Origin: an uncultured Desulfobulbaceae bacterium
GTDB taxonomy: Bacteria > Desulfobacterota > Desulfobulbia > Desulfobulbales > BM004
Direction: 5' to 3'
NCBI GenBank assembly: GCA_947259115.1
Contig: CAMYKS010000001.1
Coordinates: forward strand, 1 to 64,000
Length of the DNA: 64,000 nucleotides
Both the position numbers and the translations under genes were made by a program. This document shows, piece after piece, positions 9,260-17,334 of the stretch. The notes under the pieces were generated by a model that searched no databases, was not told the DNA's origin, and saw only the letters and a program-made list of their open reading frames with translations. Each line of letters starts with the position of its first letter. The stretch's first letter is position 1.

Positions 9260-9958
9260 TTAAGAAAATGGCAGAAAAGGCGGGCAGCACTGGGCCAGGA
9301 CAAGGTGACGGTACAGGTTGTATGCTCCCATCAGGGCCACCATGATGCCTGCCCAGCGCAGCATTAAGGAGCGTCTTTTTGCAGTCAGTAAGTGGGCGGT
9401 TGAGCCAAAAAGAAAAAGGGCAGGCAGGGTGCCCAGTCCGAAAGAAAGCATCATGATAGCTCCGTTTGTTGCACCTGCACTTTGACCTGCCGCTATTATC
9501 ATGGCATAAAGGAAACCGCAGGGCAGAAATCCCATAATAAGCCCCAGGGGCACAGCTGCAAGGGCAGGAGGAAGTTTTTTAAGTTTGGTTACCAAGCCGG
9601 TTATCCTCTTCACAGGGCCTGGAAATTCAAGCTGCATGACATTGAGCTTTGTAAAAAGTCCTGCACTGCCAAGGCCCAGAACAATAACAAAAAGATCTGA
9701 CCCAATGAGAAGCGTTCGGGTAAGCCCGGCCAGGGTATTGGCATAGGCAAAGGCCGACCCCAGCCAGCCGACCAGCCAGCCGATGCTGCTATAAGTGGTT
9801 ATGCGGCCGATATTATAGAGTAGCTGAAAGAAAACGCCGCCCTGTTTCCCTGTCTCGGAAAGGGATAAGGCGGCAACCAGACCGCCGCACATACCGATGC
9901 AATGGCCCGACCCCAGCAGGCCTGTAAGAAAAGCCATGGTGATCAGCGGTTCGTTCAT
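9260..9958 (-). CDS. Sulfite exporter TauE/SafE (DsbD-like) family membrane protein
   Basis: This is a 232-residue protein of about six spans. It has the paired motifs GLLGSGHCIGMCGGLV near the start and IMGFLPCGFLYAMII in the second half, the two-cysteine-helix pattern of the SafE/DsbD-like family. Members encoded with cbb3 oxidase genes are thought to move copper or reductant during oxidase maturation; that role here is inferred from context. Its ATG overlaps the ccoS stop (ATGA), so it belongs to the ccoGHIS group. The C terminus ends in a CCPPF motif. Confidence 0.85.
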   Translation of the reverse strand: MNEPLITMAFLTGLLGSGHCIGMCGGLVAALSLSETGKQGGVFFQLLYNIGRITTYSSIGWLVGWLGSAFAYANTLAGLTRTLLIGSDLFVIVLGLGSAGLFTKLNVMQLEFPGPVKRITGLVTKLKKLPPALAAVPLGLIMGFLPCGFLYAMIIAAGQSAGATNGAIMMLSFGLGTLPALFLFGSTAHLLTAKRRSLMLRWAGIMVALMGAYNLYRHLVLAQCCPPFLPFS

Positions 9959-10158
9959 GGGGCAGGTGAATCGCTATGGCTGTTGTTTTTCGGGTCTTGA
10001 TCCGGAGGCTGTAGCCCGTCATCATCTTCAAGCATCCTGTACTTGGCCCGTTCAATATCATCATAGTGTCCCTTTTTGGCTGACCAGATAAAGACCAGCC
10101 AGGCTGCAGTGCCCATGAAAAACGAGAGAAGTATGAGGATCAGGATGGATTTAAACAT
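9955..10158 (-). CDS. ccoS: cbb3 oxidase maturation protein CcoS
   Basis: A 67-residue protein with one N-terminal span (ILILILLSFFMGTAAWLVFIW) followed by the KKGHYDDIERAKYRMLEDDD segment that marks CcoS/FixS. The family is needed for cofactor insertion into cbb3 oxidase. It overlaps the end of ccoI by 8 bp and the next gene by 3-4 bp, so the three are translationally coupled. A proline- and serine-rich tail of about 17 residues extends past the usual end. Confidence 0.9.
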   Translation of the reverse strand: MFKSILILILLSFFMGTAAWLVFIWSAKKGHYDDIERAKYRMLEDDDGLQPPDQDPKNNSHSDSPAP

Positions 10159-12610
10159 GTATTTCCTTCAGGTTCGCAGAGGTTTTGGTGTCAGTAAGTT
10201 CTGATTTCTCGGGGCGGAAATTTTTTAAGCGCAGCGAATTGGCAACCACGCATACCGAACTTATGGCCATTGCCGCTGCAGCATAAACCGGGGCCAGATG
10301 ACCTGATGCTGCCAGAGGAATTGCCACCAGGTTATAGGAAAAGGCCCAGAAAAGGTTCTGGCGGATAATATTGAGGGTCCTGCGTGCCAGGCGGATCGCT
10401 TCAGGCAGCAGTACTAGGTCGTCGTGCATCAGGACCAGATCAGAGGTTTCCAGGGCAACATCGGTGGAGCTGCCCATGGCGCAGCCGACAGAGGCAGCGG
10501 ATAGTGCAGGGGCGTCATTTACACCGTCTCCGATCATAAGGACCAGCTCTTTCCGGTCACGGAAACCTTGAATCCAGTTTGTTTTTTCGGCAGGAGTCAT
10601 GTTCGCACAATACTTATCAATGCCTGCCATAGCCGCTATTTTTTCTGCAGAGAGCGGATGGTCCCCGGTCAGGAGAAATGTCTTGAGTCCAAGGCGGGAG
10701 ATTTTATTGACTGCTTCATGGGCTCCGGCTCTGAGCTGGCTGTCAAGGTAGATGCAGCCTCTGTGCTGCCCATTTTCAGCGATATGTACTTCAGTAAGAT
10801 CTGTTGTATTGGCAGCATCGGGAAGTGTTACGTTGTTTTCTTCCATAAAGGTACGGCTTCCTGCCAGAATAGAGGTCTCAGGCGTATCCAGCCGTACACC
10901 TTTACCGGCAATGATGGTGCTGCCCCCGGCGGTAGCTCGTATGCCTTCCAACTCTGCTTTAGCAAGTATTCCTTTGGCCAGGGGGTGGCTTGAACCGGCT
11001 TCGGCCCTGGAAGCGATTTCCAGGAGTGCAGGGGTGTTTTCGTCAACGGCAGCAACGGATACCACCTGGGGCAATGGTTCGGTCAGGGTGCCGGTTTTAT
11101 CGAAGGCGGCCATGGTCAAACGGGCAGCGGCTTCAAGGGTGTCACCACCGCGGAACAACATGCCATGACTGGCGGCAACGCCTGTTGCAACAAGGATAGC
11201 GGTCGGTGTTGCCAGGCCGAGAGCACAGGGACAGGCAACAACAAGCACGGAGATGGCGTGCAGCAGAGGAATCACCGGATCTTCGCTTTGCAGGCTCCAG
11301 TATAGGGCCGTTGCCAGTGCCATTATGATAACGGCAGGAATAAACCTGCCGGCAACACGGTCTGCAAGCCCCTGCACCGGCGCTTTCCTGCTCTGGGCCT
11401 CCTCGATCATCCTGGTGATGCGGGCCATGAATGAGGTTCCGGCAGGCTGTGCGACCTTTACCCTGACCGTAGTGGATACGTTCAAAGAACCGGAAAGAAG
11501 GGTGTCGTGCACCTGCTTGAGAACCGGATCCGCTTCGCCAGTAAGAACGGACTCGTCCACCTCGGTTTCCTGGTCCAGCAGCACACCATCTACAGGGAGC
11601 CGGTCACCAGGCCCAACCAGGATGGTATCTCCAACCTGTAGTTGACTGCTGGTGACCATGACAGTATCATCATCTTTGATCAGTCGGGCTGTATCAGGAG
11701 CAAGGCTGAACAGCCTGTCGATGCCGCTGTAGGCTTTCTTGCGGGCACTGTTTTCAAAGATACGACCAAGCAGGATAAGGGTGATGATCATGGCCGCTGT
11801 TTCGAAGAAGACCTCGCCGCCGACCAGCAGGGCAACAAGGCTGTATGTATAGGCTGCCAGAACCCCCAGGGCAATAAGCAGGTCCATGTTGGGGGCCCTG
11901 TTGACAATACTTCGCCAGGCTCCATGGAGAAAGGGGGCCCCCGAGTAAAAAACCACCGGTGTGGCTACCAGGGCGGCAAAATATTGCATGAGTTGCCTTG
12001 TCCCCTGGTCCATACCGCTGAAATATCCTCCGTACAGGGCGATGGAAAAGCCCATGAGCTGCATTGAAAGGAATGCAGCAGTAACAAAACGGATGAGCAG
12101 GGATCTGCTTTCCCGTTCCTGCATAAGGCGCGCTTCATTCTGGGTAAAAGGCTTTGGAACATAACCCAGACCGGCGACAGCTTTAAAGATGAGGCTTGGT
12201 GAGGTTTGTGCCGGGTCAAAACGGGCGCGGCCGCGATGGGTGCCATAATTGACAGTCACCGCCTCGATACCGGTTGTTTTTTTCAGAATTGATTCGATGA
12301 GCCATATGCAGGCAGCACAACGGATGCCTGAAACGATAAACGAAACTTCATGGCTGTTTTCCCGCGCAGTTGTAAATGCTTTAAGGTATTCATCATTATA
12401 GATCGATTCAAAAGCGCCTTCAGGTATGCCCGGGTTCTGCCAGGTTCTTTTTTTATAGAACGAATCGAGCCCGGCCCCGGTAATTATAGCATAAGCCCCC
12501 CGGCAGCCCTGGCAGCAGAAATGCAGCTCTTCGTTATCAAACCGGTCGATCACCCGGTCAGAGGGTGGAATCGGCAGGTTACAGTGGATGCAGGTATCGG
12601 GAAGGTTCAT
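10151..12610 (-). CDS. ccoI: Copper-transporting P1B-type ATPase for cbb3 oxidase biogenesis
   Basis: An 819-residue heavy-metal ATPase. The N terminus has the CcoI-type cysteine cluster CIHCNLP...FCCQGC, then a heavy-metal-associated domain with GIRCAACIWLIE. The transmembrane CPC motif is VVACPCALGLATP, the phosphorylation site DKTGTLTEP, and the hinge is MIGDGVNDAPALSAA. It is expected to export copper across the inner membrane for the binuclear centre of CcoN. It sits between ccoH and ccoS, the standard ccoGHIS order. A gap of 100 bp separates it from ccoH upstream. Confidence 0.95.
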   Translation of the reverse strand: MNLPDTCIHCNLPIPPSDRVIDRFDNEELHFCCQGCRGAYAIITGAGLDSFYKKRTWQNPGIPEGAFESIYNDEYLKAFTTARENSHEVSFIVSGIRCAACIWLIESILKKTTGIEAVTVNYGTHRGRARFDPAQTSPSLIFKAVAGLGYVPKPFTQNEARLMQERESRSLLIRFVTAAFLSMQLMGFSIALYGGYFSGMDQGTRQLMQYFAALVATPVVFYSGAPFLHGAWRSIVNRAPNMDLLIALGVLAAYTYSLVALLVGGEVFFETAAMIITLILLGRIFENSARKKAYSGIDRLFSLAPDTARLIKDDDTVMVTSSQLQVGDTILVGPGDRLPVDGVLLDQETEVDESVLTGEADPVLKQVHDTLLSGSLNVSTTVRVKVAQPAGTSFMARITRMIEEAQSRKAPVQGLADRVAGRFIPAVIIMALATALYWSLQSEDPVIPLLHAISVLVVACPCALGLATPTAILVATGVAASHGMLFRGGDTLEAAARLTMAAFDKTGTLTEPLPQVVSVAAVDENTPALLEIASRAEAGSSHPLAKGILAKAELEGIRATAGGSTIIAGKGVRLDTPETSILAGSRTFMEENNVTLPDAANTTDLTEVHIAENGQHRGCIYLDSQLRAGAHEAVNKISRLGLKTFLLTGDHPLSAEKIAAMAGIDKYCANMTPAEKTNWIQGFRDRKELVLMIGDGVNDAPALSAASVGCAMGSSTDVALETSDLVLMHDDLVLLPEAIRLARRTLNIIRQNLFWAFSYNLVAIPLAASGHLAPVYAAAAMAISSVCVVANSLRLKNFRPEKSELTDTKTSANLKEIHV

Positions 12611-12710
12611 CTTTATGGCGGTTTTTGAGGTTTTTTTTATTAGTTTCTTGCATGCACCTGAATAGATACCTTTGAATAATTTATAGATGGGGTAAATAAA
12701 CTCATAACCA

Positions 12711-13169
12711 TCAGAGATTCAGCAGCAGCTGGCGATTGAGCCGGGCGCCATCCAGCTCCAGTTCAAGGCGGGCCTGTATCATGCCCCTGATCTCTTCACC
12801 AAAATTAACCCGGTAATATCCGGGGGTGACCTCCTGCAAGGGCAGATGGATGTCTTCTGCCGAACCGGGGATTGCCAGGTAGAGCATGCCGGTCGCCCGA
12901 CCAACCTCTTCGCCTTGTTGATCTTTGAGATCGAATTTCAGGATGCGCCCATGGAGCCTGGTTTCAAGGCTCCAGCCGAGGACTTCCGCTGCCCGCTTTT
13001 CGACCATTGTGGCATTGTATTTCAGCCCCTTGCTGTAATAGTCCACATCAGTCACTCTGCTTCCAGGTCCTCCTGCCTGGAATGCCGCCCAAGCTGAAAA
13101 AATCAGAAAACCGCCGATCAGCAGAGCGATTAAGAGAGGGGAGATGTTTTTTTTTCTGGTTTCCGTCAT
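12711..13169 (-). CDS. ccoH: FixH/CcoH-family cbb3 oxidase assembly protein
   Basis: A 152-residue protein with a single N-terminal span (PLLIALLIGGFLIFSAWAAF). The DVDYYSKGLKYNATMVEKRAAE region that follows is the hallmark of FixH, and the rest is a beta-rich periplasmic domain ending in a hydrophobic strand. FixH is needed for cbb3 assembly; its exact biochemical role is unsettled. The gene begins 17 bp after ccoG and is followed by ccoI. Confidence 0.88.
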   Translation of the reverse strand: MTETRKKNISPLLIALLIGGFLIFSAWAAFQAGGPGSRVTDVDYYSKGLKYNATMVEKRAAEVLGWSLETRLHGRILKFDLKDQQGEEVGRATGMLYLAIPGSAEDIHLPLQEVTPGYYRVNFGEEIRGMIQARLELELDGARLNRQLLLNL

Positions 13170-13186
13170 GGTGTCACTCTCTATCT

Positions 13187-14410
13187 TTATTTTCCAATAT
13201 ACGCTTCTGCGACCGACAATTCCAGCCCTTCTCCGTCGGTCAGCACAAATTCAACGGTCATTTCATTGCCAGGCGTCAGCAGCACGAAATCGAGACGCCG
13301 GTTCTCTCCGGCTGCCAGTTCGGCCTTTATCTGTCCCTTGAGGACCAGAGGTGTGCCTGAATCCTTGTTGCGGGCCTGCAGGGTGTAGACCTCAGCCTCC
13401 TGGCTGCGATTATTGACCCAGGCGTTGAAAAAGGTGCCGATCTGGCCGTTGGCGAACTGGCGTGCTGCTGCCGTATGCGAGACGGCAACTTTTAAAGATG
13501 CGACCGGCCGGTCAAGCAGCCCGATACCGAGAATAACCAGCAGGGCGAGAAGCGCTGCGGCGGGCAGAAGAACGCGCGGATTGAGCAGCCCCATGGCTCC
13601 TTCCCCATGCAGACCGAAAGTATAGCGGATGAGTCCAGGTTCGTTGCGCTTTGCCATAACCCCGCGGCAGGCATCCAGGCAGCGTCCGCAGTTGGTGCAC
13701 TCAACCTGGTAGCCTTGCCTGATGTCGATTTCCATGGGACATGTCCGTATGCAGGAACCGCATTCGATGCAGCGCTCCATCTCAGCATCGGGAAGGTGCA
13801 GGGACAGGGTCGCCCTGTCAACTAGGGAGGTCTGGATGCGGCCGTACGGGCAGAAGTCGCTGCACATCAGGCGCCGCACCACGGCCAGGTCGAGATAAAC
13901 CAGCAACCAGGTCAAGACAAAGGTGATCCAGGTGGCGTAGTGCAGATCCAAGGCAACAAGACGAGTATAAAAAAGGCGCGGCGGGATGAAGTACCAGAGC
14001 AGGTTGGACGCTACAAGGAAAGCAAGAAACAAATATACCCCCTGCAGCAGAATCTTGCCTGCGAGACCACCGTGCAACCGGTTGTGCTTAACTGTGAGGT
14101 CCAATCTTCGGGCCGCCCATTCGGCCACATCAGACAGGGTGGTCTGGGGGCAGAGCCAGCCACACCAGATCCGGCCTAGCACAACTGTGACAAGAAGGAA
14201 GCCGAGAACGAAAACCAGTGTGGCCAGCAGGACAAGGAAGAGTTCCTGGATCCGGAGGATCTGACCGAACAGATAAAGGTTGAGACCCGGGATGTCGATG
14301 CGCAGCAGGCTCTTGCCGTCAACTTCAAACCAGGGGAGGAGCAGAAGAAGCAGTGTAGTAGCCCATTGAATCAGGCGGCGCCACGGGCCTATACGGTTTT
14401 TGTTTTTCAT
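13187..14410 (-). CDS. ccoG: Membrane polyferredoxin CcoG (FixG/RdxA family)
   Basis: A 407-residue protein. It has N-terminal spans with GRIWCGWLCPQTTLSD, further spans, then two [4Fe-4S] motifs CIECGSCIRTCPMEID and CTNCGRCLDACRG. A last span and a beta-rich periplasmic IgG-like domain follow, the full architecture of CcoG. Members reduce Cu(II) and assist copper delivery to cbb3 oxidase. The ATG at 14410 follows immediately on the T-run of a GC-rich hairpin and has no normally spaced Shine-Dalgarno. Translation initiation here is therefore unusual. Confidence 0.95.
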   Translation of the reverse strand: MKNKNRIGPWRRLIQWATTLLLLLLPWFEVDGKSLLRIDIPGLNLYLFGQILRIQELFLVLLATLVFVLGFLLVTVVLGRIWCGWLCPQTTLSDVAEWAARRLDLTVKHNRLHGGLAGKILLQGVYLFLAFLVASNLLWYFIPPRLFYTRLVALDLHYATWITFVLTWLLVYLDLAVVRRLMCSDFCPYGRIQTSLVDRATLSLHLPDAEMERCIECGSCIRTCPMEIDIRQGYQVECTNCGRCLDACRGVMAKRNEPGLIRYTFGLHGEGAMGLLNPRVLLPAAALLALLVILGIGLLDRPVASLKVAVSHTAAARQFANGQIGTFFNAWVNNRSQEAEVYTLQARNKDSGTPLVLKGQIKAELAAGENRRLDFVLLTPGNEMTVEFVLTDGEGLELSVAEAYIGK

Positions 14411-14411
14411 G

Positions 14412-14442
14412 AAAAAACCGGGCGAGTATTTCTCCCGCCCGG
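14412..14442 (-). terminator. Intrinsic terminator between the ccoNOQP-like genes and ccoG
   Basis: On the minus strand CCGGGCGGGAGAAATACTCG continues into CCCGG: a stem of seven GC-rich pairs (CCGGGCG/CGCCCGG) plus a partial inner pair, followed directly by six Ts. The last T is one base before the CATG of ccoG. It would end or attenuate transcription of the structural genes before the assembly genes. Confidence 0.72.
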
Positions 14443-14536
14443 CACCAGACCGTTTATTTACTATAAAAAGGGTTTTTCGCCCAACCTCAGGGTCGTATCC
14501 TTGACTTTGAACGAAAAGCCTCTTTTTTCATTAGAA

Positions 14537-14767
14537 TCATTTTTGCATATCCTGTGAATACTTTTGCTGGTGGGTGTTCATTTTTTCCTGGAACTCACTG
14601 TCTGAACTCCAGCCGCTCATCAGGAAGTAGCCCATAAAAATCACGCCCCAGAGGATCAAGCCATAATACAGGATGTTAAAATATGGAGGCGGTTTGTTTT
14701 CCCTGTTTTCCTTAATGCCGTCAAAGGGTTCGCTCTGATCAATGTCTATATTCTCTTGCGTGGTCAT
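14537..14767 (-). CDS. CcoP-like N-terminal membrane anchor without haem domains
   Basis: Seventy-six residues from the ATG at 14767, which has GGAGAG upstream; an in-frame ATG at 14797 is less likely. After an acidic lead it has PPPYFNILYYGLILWGVIFM, a span resembling the FixP_N region of CcoP. The GYFLMSGWSSD stretch follows and then a short charged tail. A normal CcoP would continue with two CxxCH cytochrome c domains; this one stops at residue 76. A cytochrome c domain is instead fused to the neighbouring CcoO, so this looks like a rearranged cbb3 subunit and not a pseudogene. Confidence 0.72.
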   Translation of the reverse strand: MTTQENIDIDQSEPFDGIKENRENKPPPYFNILYYGLILWGVIFMGYFLMSGWSSDSEFQEKMNTHQQKYSQDMQK

Positions 14768-14833
14768 AAGTACACTCTCCTGTTTAATTAACCCCATACG
14801 GGGATAGGCGCCTTAGCAGTGGCGAATAAAGCG

Positions 14834-14974
14834 TTAATCATCGTCAAGCATCCGGTACTTGGCAATCTCTCCCCGCTCCTTGCGTTTCTTGCTGTACGTA
14901 CGGATGACGATCAGCGCAAAGACTGCAAAAAGCCCGATGGTGACACCAAGATAAAGTATGGAGGCCAGGTCCAT
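14834..14974 (-). CDS. ccoQ: CcoQ-like small cbb3 oxidase subunit
   Basis: A 46-residue reading frame: MDLASILYLGVTIGLFAVFA, then LIVIRTYSKKRKERGEIAKY and RMLDDD. One span followed by a basic stretch and the EIAKYRMLDDD tail match CcoQ/FixQ and the CcoS tail, which helped recognition. It begins three bases after the ccoO stop and precedes the CcoP-like anchor, the canonical N-O-Q-P position. CcoQ stabilises the oxidase in the membrane. Confidence 0.85.
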   Translation of the reverse strand: MDLASILYLGVTIGLFAVFALIVIRTYSKKRKERGEIAKYRMLDDD

Positions 14975-14977
14975 GAT

Positions 14978-15835
14978 TTATTGCCCCTCCTGCAGGTAGT
15001 TGACCATCTGCCAGACCTTTTGGGCCCCCAGTTTCGAGTAGGGAGGCATGCCGCCGTCCGGTATGCCTAAATAGATTAACTCAAACAATTCAGCCTCGTC
15101 GTAATTTGCCCCATCCAGTTCCGGACCGATGTCGCCTGAAAGGTCTTCTGCATGACATTGGGCGCAATTTTCCATATAGAGCAGTTTTCCTGCAGATACT
15201 GCTGCGGCATCTCCCTTGAACGGGTTTTGCAGGTCGCCGACAATAGTGATCTCCACCGCTTCGCGCCATGGGATGTCGCTGCCGAGCTTCTGCATATAGG
15301 CGATGATGGCATCCATTTCATTTTTCCCTGCCAGGGCCTTGATCTCGTCATCGGTGTAAGGAAAACCGAGTACGTCCATCTTACGTTTAATCTTTTGGGG
15401 ATTAAGCTGGTTATCCGCCAGCCAGCCGTAGTCGGGCATGTTTGTTTTCGGTACCATGGCCCGTGGCGATTCCATATGCTTGTAATGCCACTCGTCGGGG
15501 TATTTGCCGCCAAGCCTGGCCAGGTCGGGGCCGGTCCGTTTTGAACCCCAGAGGAATGGGCGGTCGTAGACAAACTCTCCACTCTTCGAGTAATCGCCGT
15601 AGCGTATGACCTCGGCAACCAGCGGACGCACCGTCTGGGTGTGGCAGTTGTTGCAGCCATCCCGGATGTAGATATCGCGCCCCTCCTGCTGTAAGGCAGT
15701 GTACGGGGTGACGGATTCGATGCGGTCGGCCTCAGTGTTGACCCAGGCAAAGGGCAGAACCATGGTTATTATCGTACCGACGAGAATCGCGCCGGTGGCC
15801 ATAATCAGAAGTAGAACCGGTTTCTTTTCCCACAT
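14978..15835 (-). CDS. ccoO: cbb3 oxidase subunit CcoO with fused C-terminal cytochrome c domain
   Basis: A 285-residue protein. Residues 8-30 are the membrane anchor. The first cytochrome c domain has CNNCH at 61-65 and the CcoO-specific TQTVRPLVAEVIRYGDYS, FLWGSKRTGPDLARLGG and SPRAMVPKTNMP. A second class I cytochrome c domain follows with CAQCH at 224-228 and a MPPYSKLG methionine-ligand loop. Ordinary CcoO is about 200 residues with one haem; the extra domain resembles a CcoP haem domain. It lies 2 bp after ccoN. Electrons should pass from the second haem to the first and then to CcoN. Confidence 0.93.
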   Translation of the reverse strand: MWEKKPVLLLIMATGAILVGTIITMVLPFAWVNTEADRIESVTPYTALQQEGRDIYIRDGCNNCHTQTVRPLVAEVIRYGDYSKSGEFVYDRPFLWGSKRTGPDLARLGGKYPDEWHYKHMESPRAMVPKTNMPDYGWLADNQLNPQKIKRKMDVLGFPYTDDEIKALAGKNEMDAIIAYMQKLGSDIPWREAVEITIVGDLQNPFKGDAAAVSAGKLLYMENCAQCHAEDLSGDIGPELDGANYDEAELFELIYLGIPDGGMPPYSKLGAQKVWQMVNYLQEGQ

Positions 15836-15837
15836 GA

Positions 15838-17253
15838 TTAGGCCCTCCCTTCAGCAAATGCGGCTGCGCTTGGGACAGACTCACCCTTTTGCACCGTCAT
15901 GTAGAGGTTATAGATGAAAACCAGAATGCCGGCAAAGTAGATGAGACCGCCGCCGGCGCGGACCCACCAGTATGGGTACATCTCGACCATGGTCTCCAGG
16001 AATGTATAGGTCAGGCTGCCGTCAGGATTCATGGCATTCCACATGCCGGCCTGCAGCACCCCGGCAATCCAGAGTGAAAACGACCAGATCAGCTGGCCGA
16101 CCAGGATGAGCCAGAACTGCAGGTTGGCCAATGGAATGGAGTAGAGCTGCCTGCCGTAGACCCGCGGGATCAGGAAGTAGATGCTGGCGAAGCTGATCAT
16201 CGACACCCAGCCCATGGTCCCCATGTGGATGTGGGCCGGAATCCAGTCGGTGTAGTGGATAAAGGCCGAGAAGGTCCGGACTGCCTGCATCGGCCCCTGC
16301 AGGGTCTGCATGCCGTAGAAGGTGATGCCGACGATGAGGAACTTGACCAGGTAGTTTTCCCGCATCTGGTGCCATTGGCCACCCATGGACAAATAGCCAT
16401 TGAAGACCGATCCCCAAGAGGGAGCAATCAGCATGACGGAGAAGGCCATGGCCAGGGTCTGGATCCAGTCCGGCACCGGGGTCCAGAGCAGATGGTGGGC
16501 TCCGGTCCAGAGATACATGAAAATAAGGCTCCAGAAGGCGATGATTGAAAGCCGGTGGCTGTAGATCGGCACCCCGGTGGATTTAGGCAGGAAGTAGTAG
16601 AACATGGCCAGCGGAGGTGCGGTCAGCGCCATTGCCACGGCGTTGTGCGCGAACCACCAGTGGACGTTGGCGTCATTGGTGCCGGCGTAGGCCGAATACG
16701 ACTTGAACAATGATACCGGCATGGCCGCCGAGTTTGTCAGGTAGAGGATGGCTACGCCGATCAGCGATGCCATCATGTACCAGAGGGAGATGTACATGTG
16801 CTCCTCCCGGCGCTTGATGATGGTCATGATGATGTTGACGGCAAACGCCACCCAGAGGATGACCACCATCACATCGATGGGCCATTCCATCTCGTGATAT
16901 TCCTTGCTGGTGGTGTAGCCGAGCAGCAGGGTCACTGCCGAGGCAATAATGGTGGCGTTGAAGAACCAGAGCTGGAATTTAGCCAGCCCGTCACTCCAGA
17001 GCCGTGTCTTGCAGAGGCGCTGCACAATGTAGAGGAAAGTGGCGAAGATAACGCCGACCCCCCATCCGTAAATGCCCGCATTGGTATGGATCGGACGTAA
17101 GCGCCCAAAGGTCAGGTAGGGCGCGAAATTGAGCCCGGGTTCCACCATCTGGAAGGAGACGATCACCCCGACCAGGACAGCAACCACCCCCCAGACAATG
17201 CTCCAATTGACGAAGCTTCTCACAATGTCGTAATTGTATTCTGTTTTTTCCAT
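15838..17253 (-). CDS. ccoN: cbb3-type cytochrome c oxidase catalytic subunit
   Basis: A haem-copper oxidase subunit I of 471 residues with about 12 spans. Visible features include LRPIHTNAGIYGWGVGVIF (haem His region), NVHWWFAHNAVAMALTAPP (Cu-B His), GAHHLLWTPVPDW (the HH pair), and FIHYTDWIPAHIHMGTMGWV (haem ligands). It is short for CcoN but complete. It reduces oxygen with high affinity and pumps protons. A good GGAGGG site precedes the ATG. I looked for an FNR/ANR box in the 81 bp upstream and did not find one. Confidence 0.96.
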   Translation of the reverse strand: MEKTEYNYDIVRSFVNWSIVWGVVAVLVGVIVSFQMVEPGLNFAPYLTFGRLRPIHTNAGIYGWGVGVIFATFLYIVQRLCKTRLWSDGLAKFQLWFFNATIIASAVTLLLGYTTSKEYHEMEWPIDVMVVILWVAFAVNIIMTIIKRREEHMYISLWYMMASLIGVAILYLTNSAAMPVSLFKSYSAYAGTNDANVHWWFAHNAVAMALTAPPLAMFYYFLPKSTGVPIYSHRLSIIAFWSLIFMYLWTGAHHLLWTPVPDWIQTLAMAFSVMLIAPSWGSVFNGYLSMGGQWHQMRENYLVKFLIVGITFYGMQTLQGPMQAVRTFSAFIHYTDWIPAHIHMGTMGWVSMISFASIYFLIPRVYGRQLYSIPLANLQFWLILVGQLIWSFSLWIAGVLQAGMWNAMNPDGSLTYTFLETMVEMYPYWWVRAGGGLIYFAGILVFIYNLYMTVQKGESVPSAAAFAEGRA

Positions 17254-17334
17254 TTTCCCTCCTTCCTCATTACTTGTTTACCATTTCTGCGTTGACCAGT
17301 GACCAGTACTATATATTGTTAATGGCTGTAATTT

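Noticed and set aside
17254-17334. FNR/ANR box ahead of ccoN
   Set aside because: I looked for TTGAT-N4-ATCAA in the gap and found no acceptable match.
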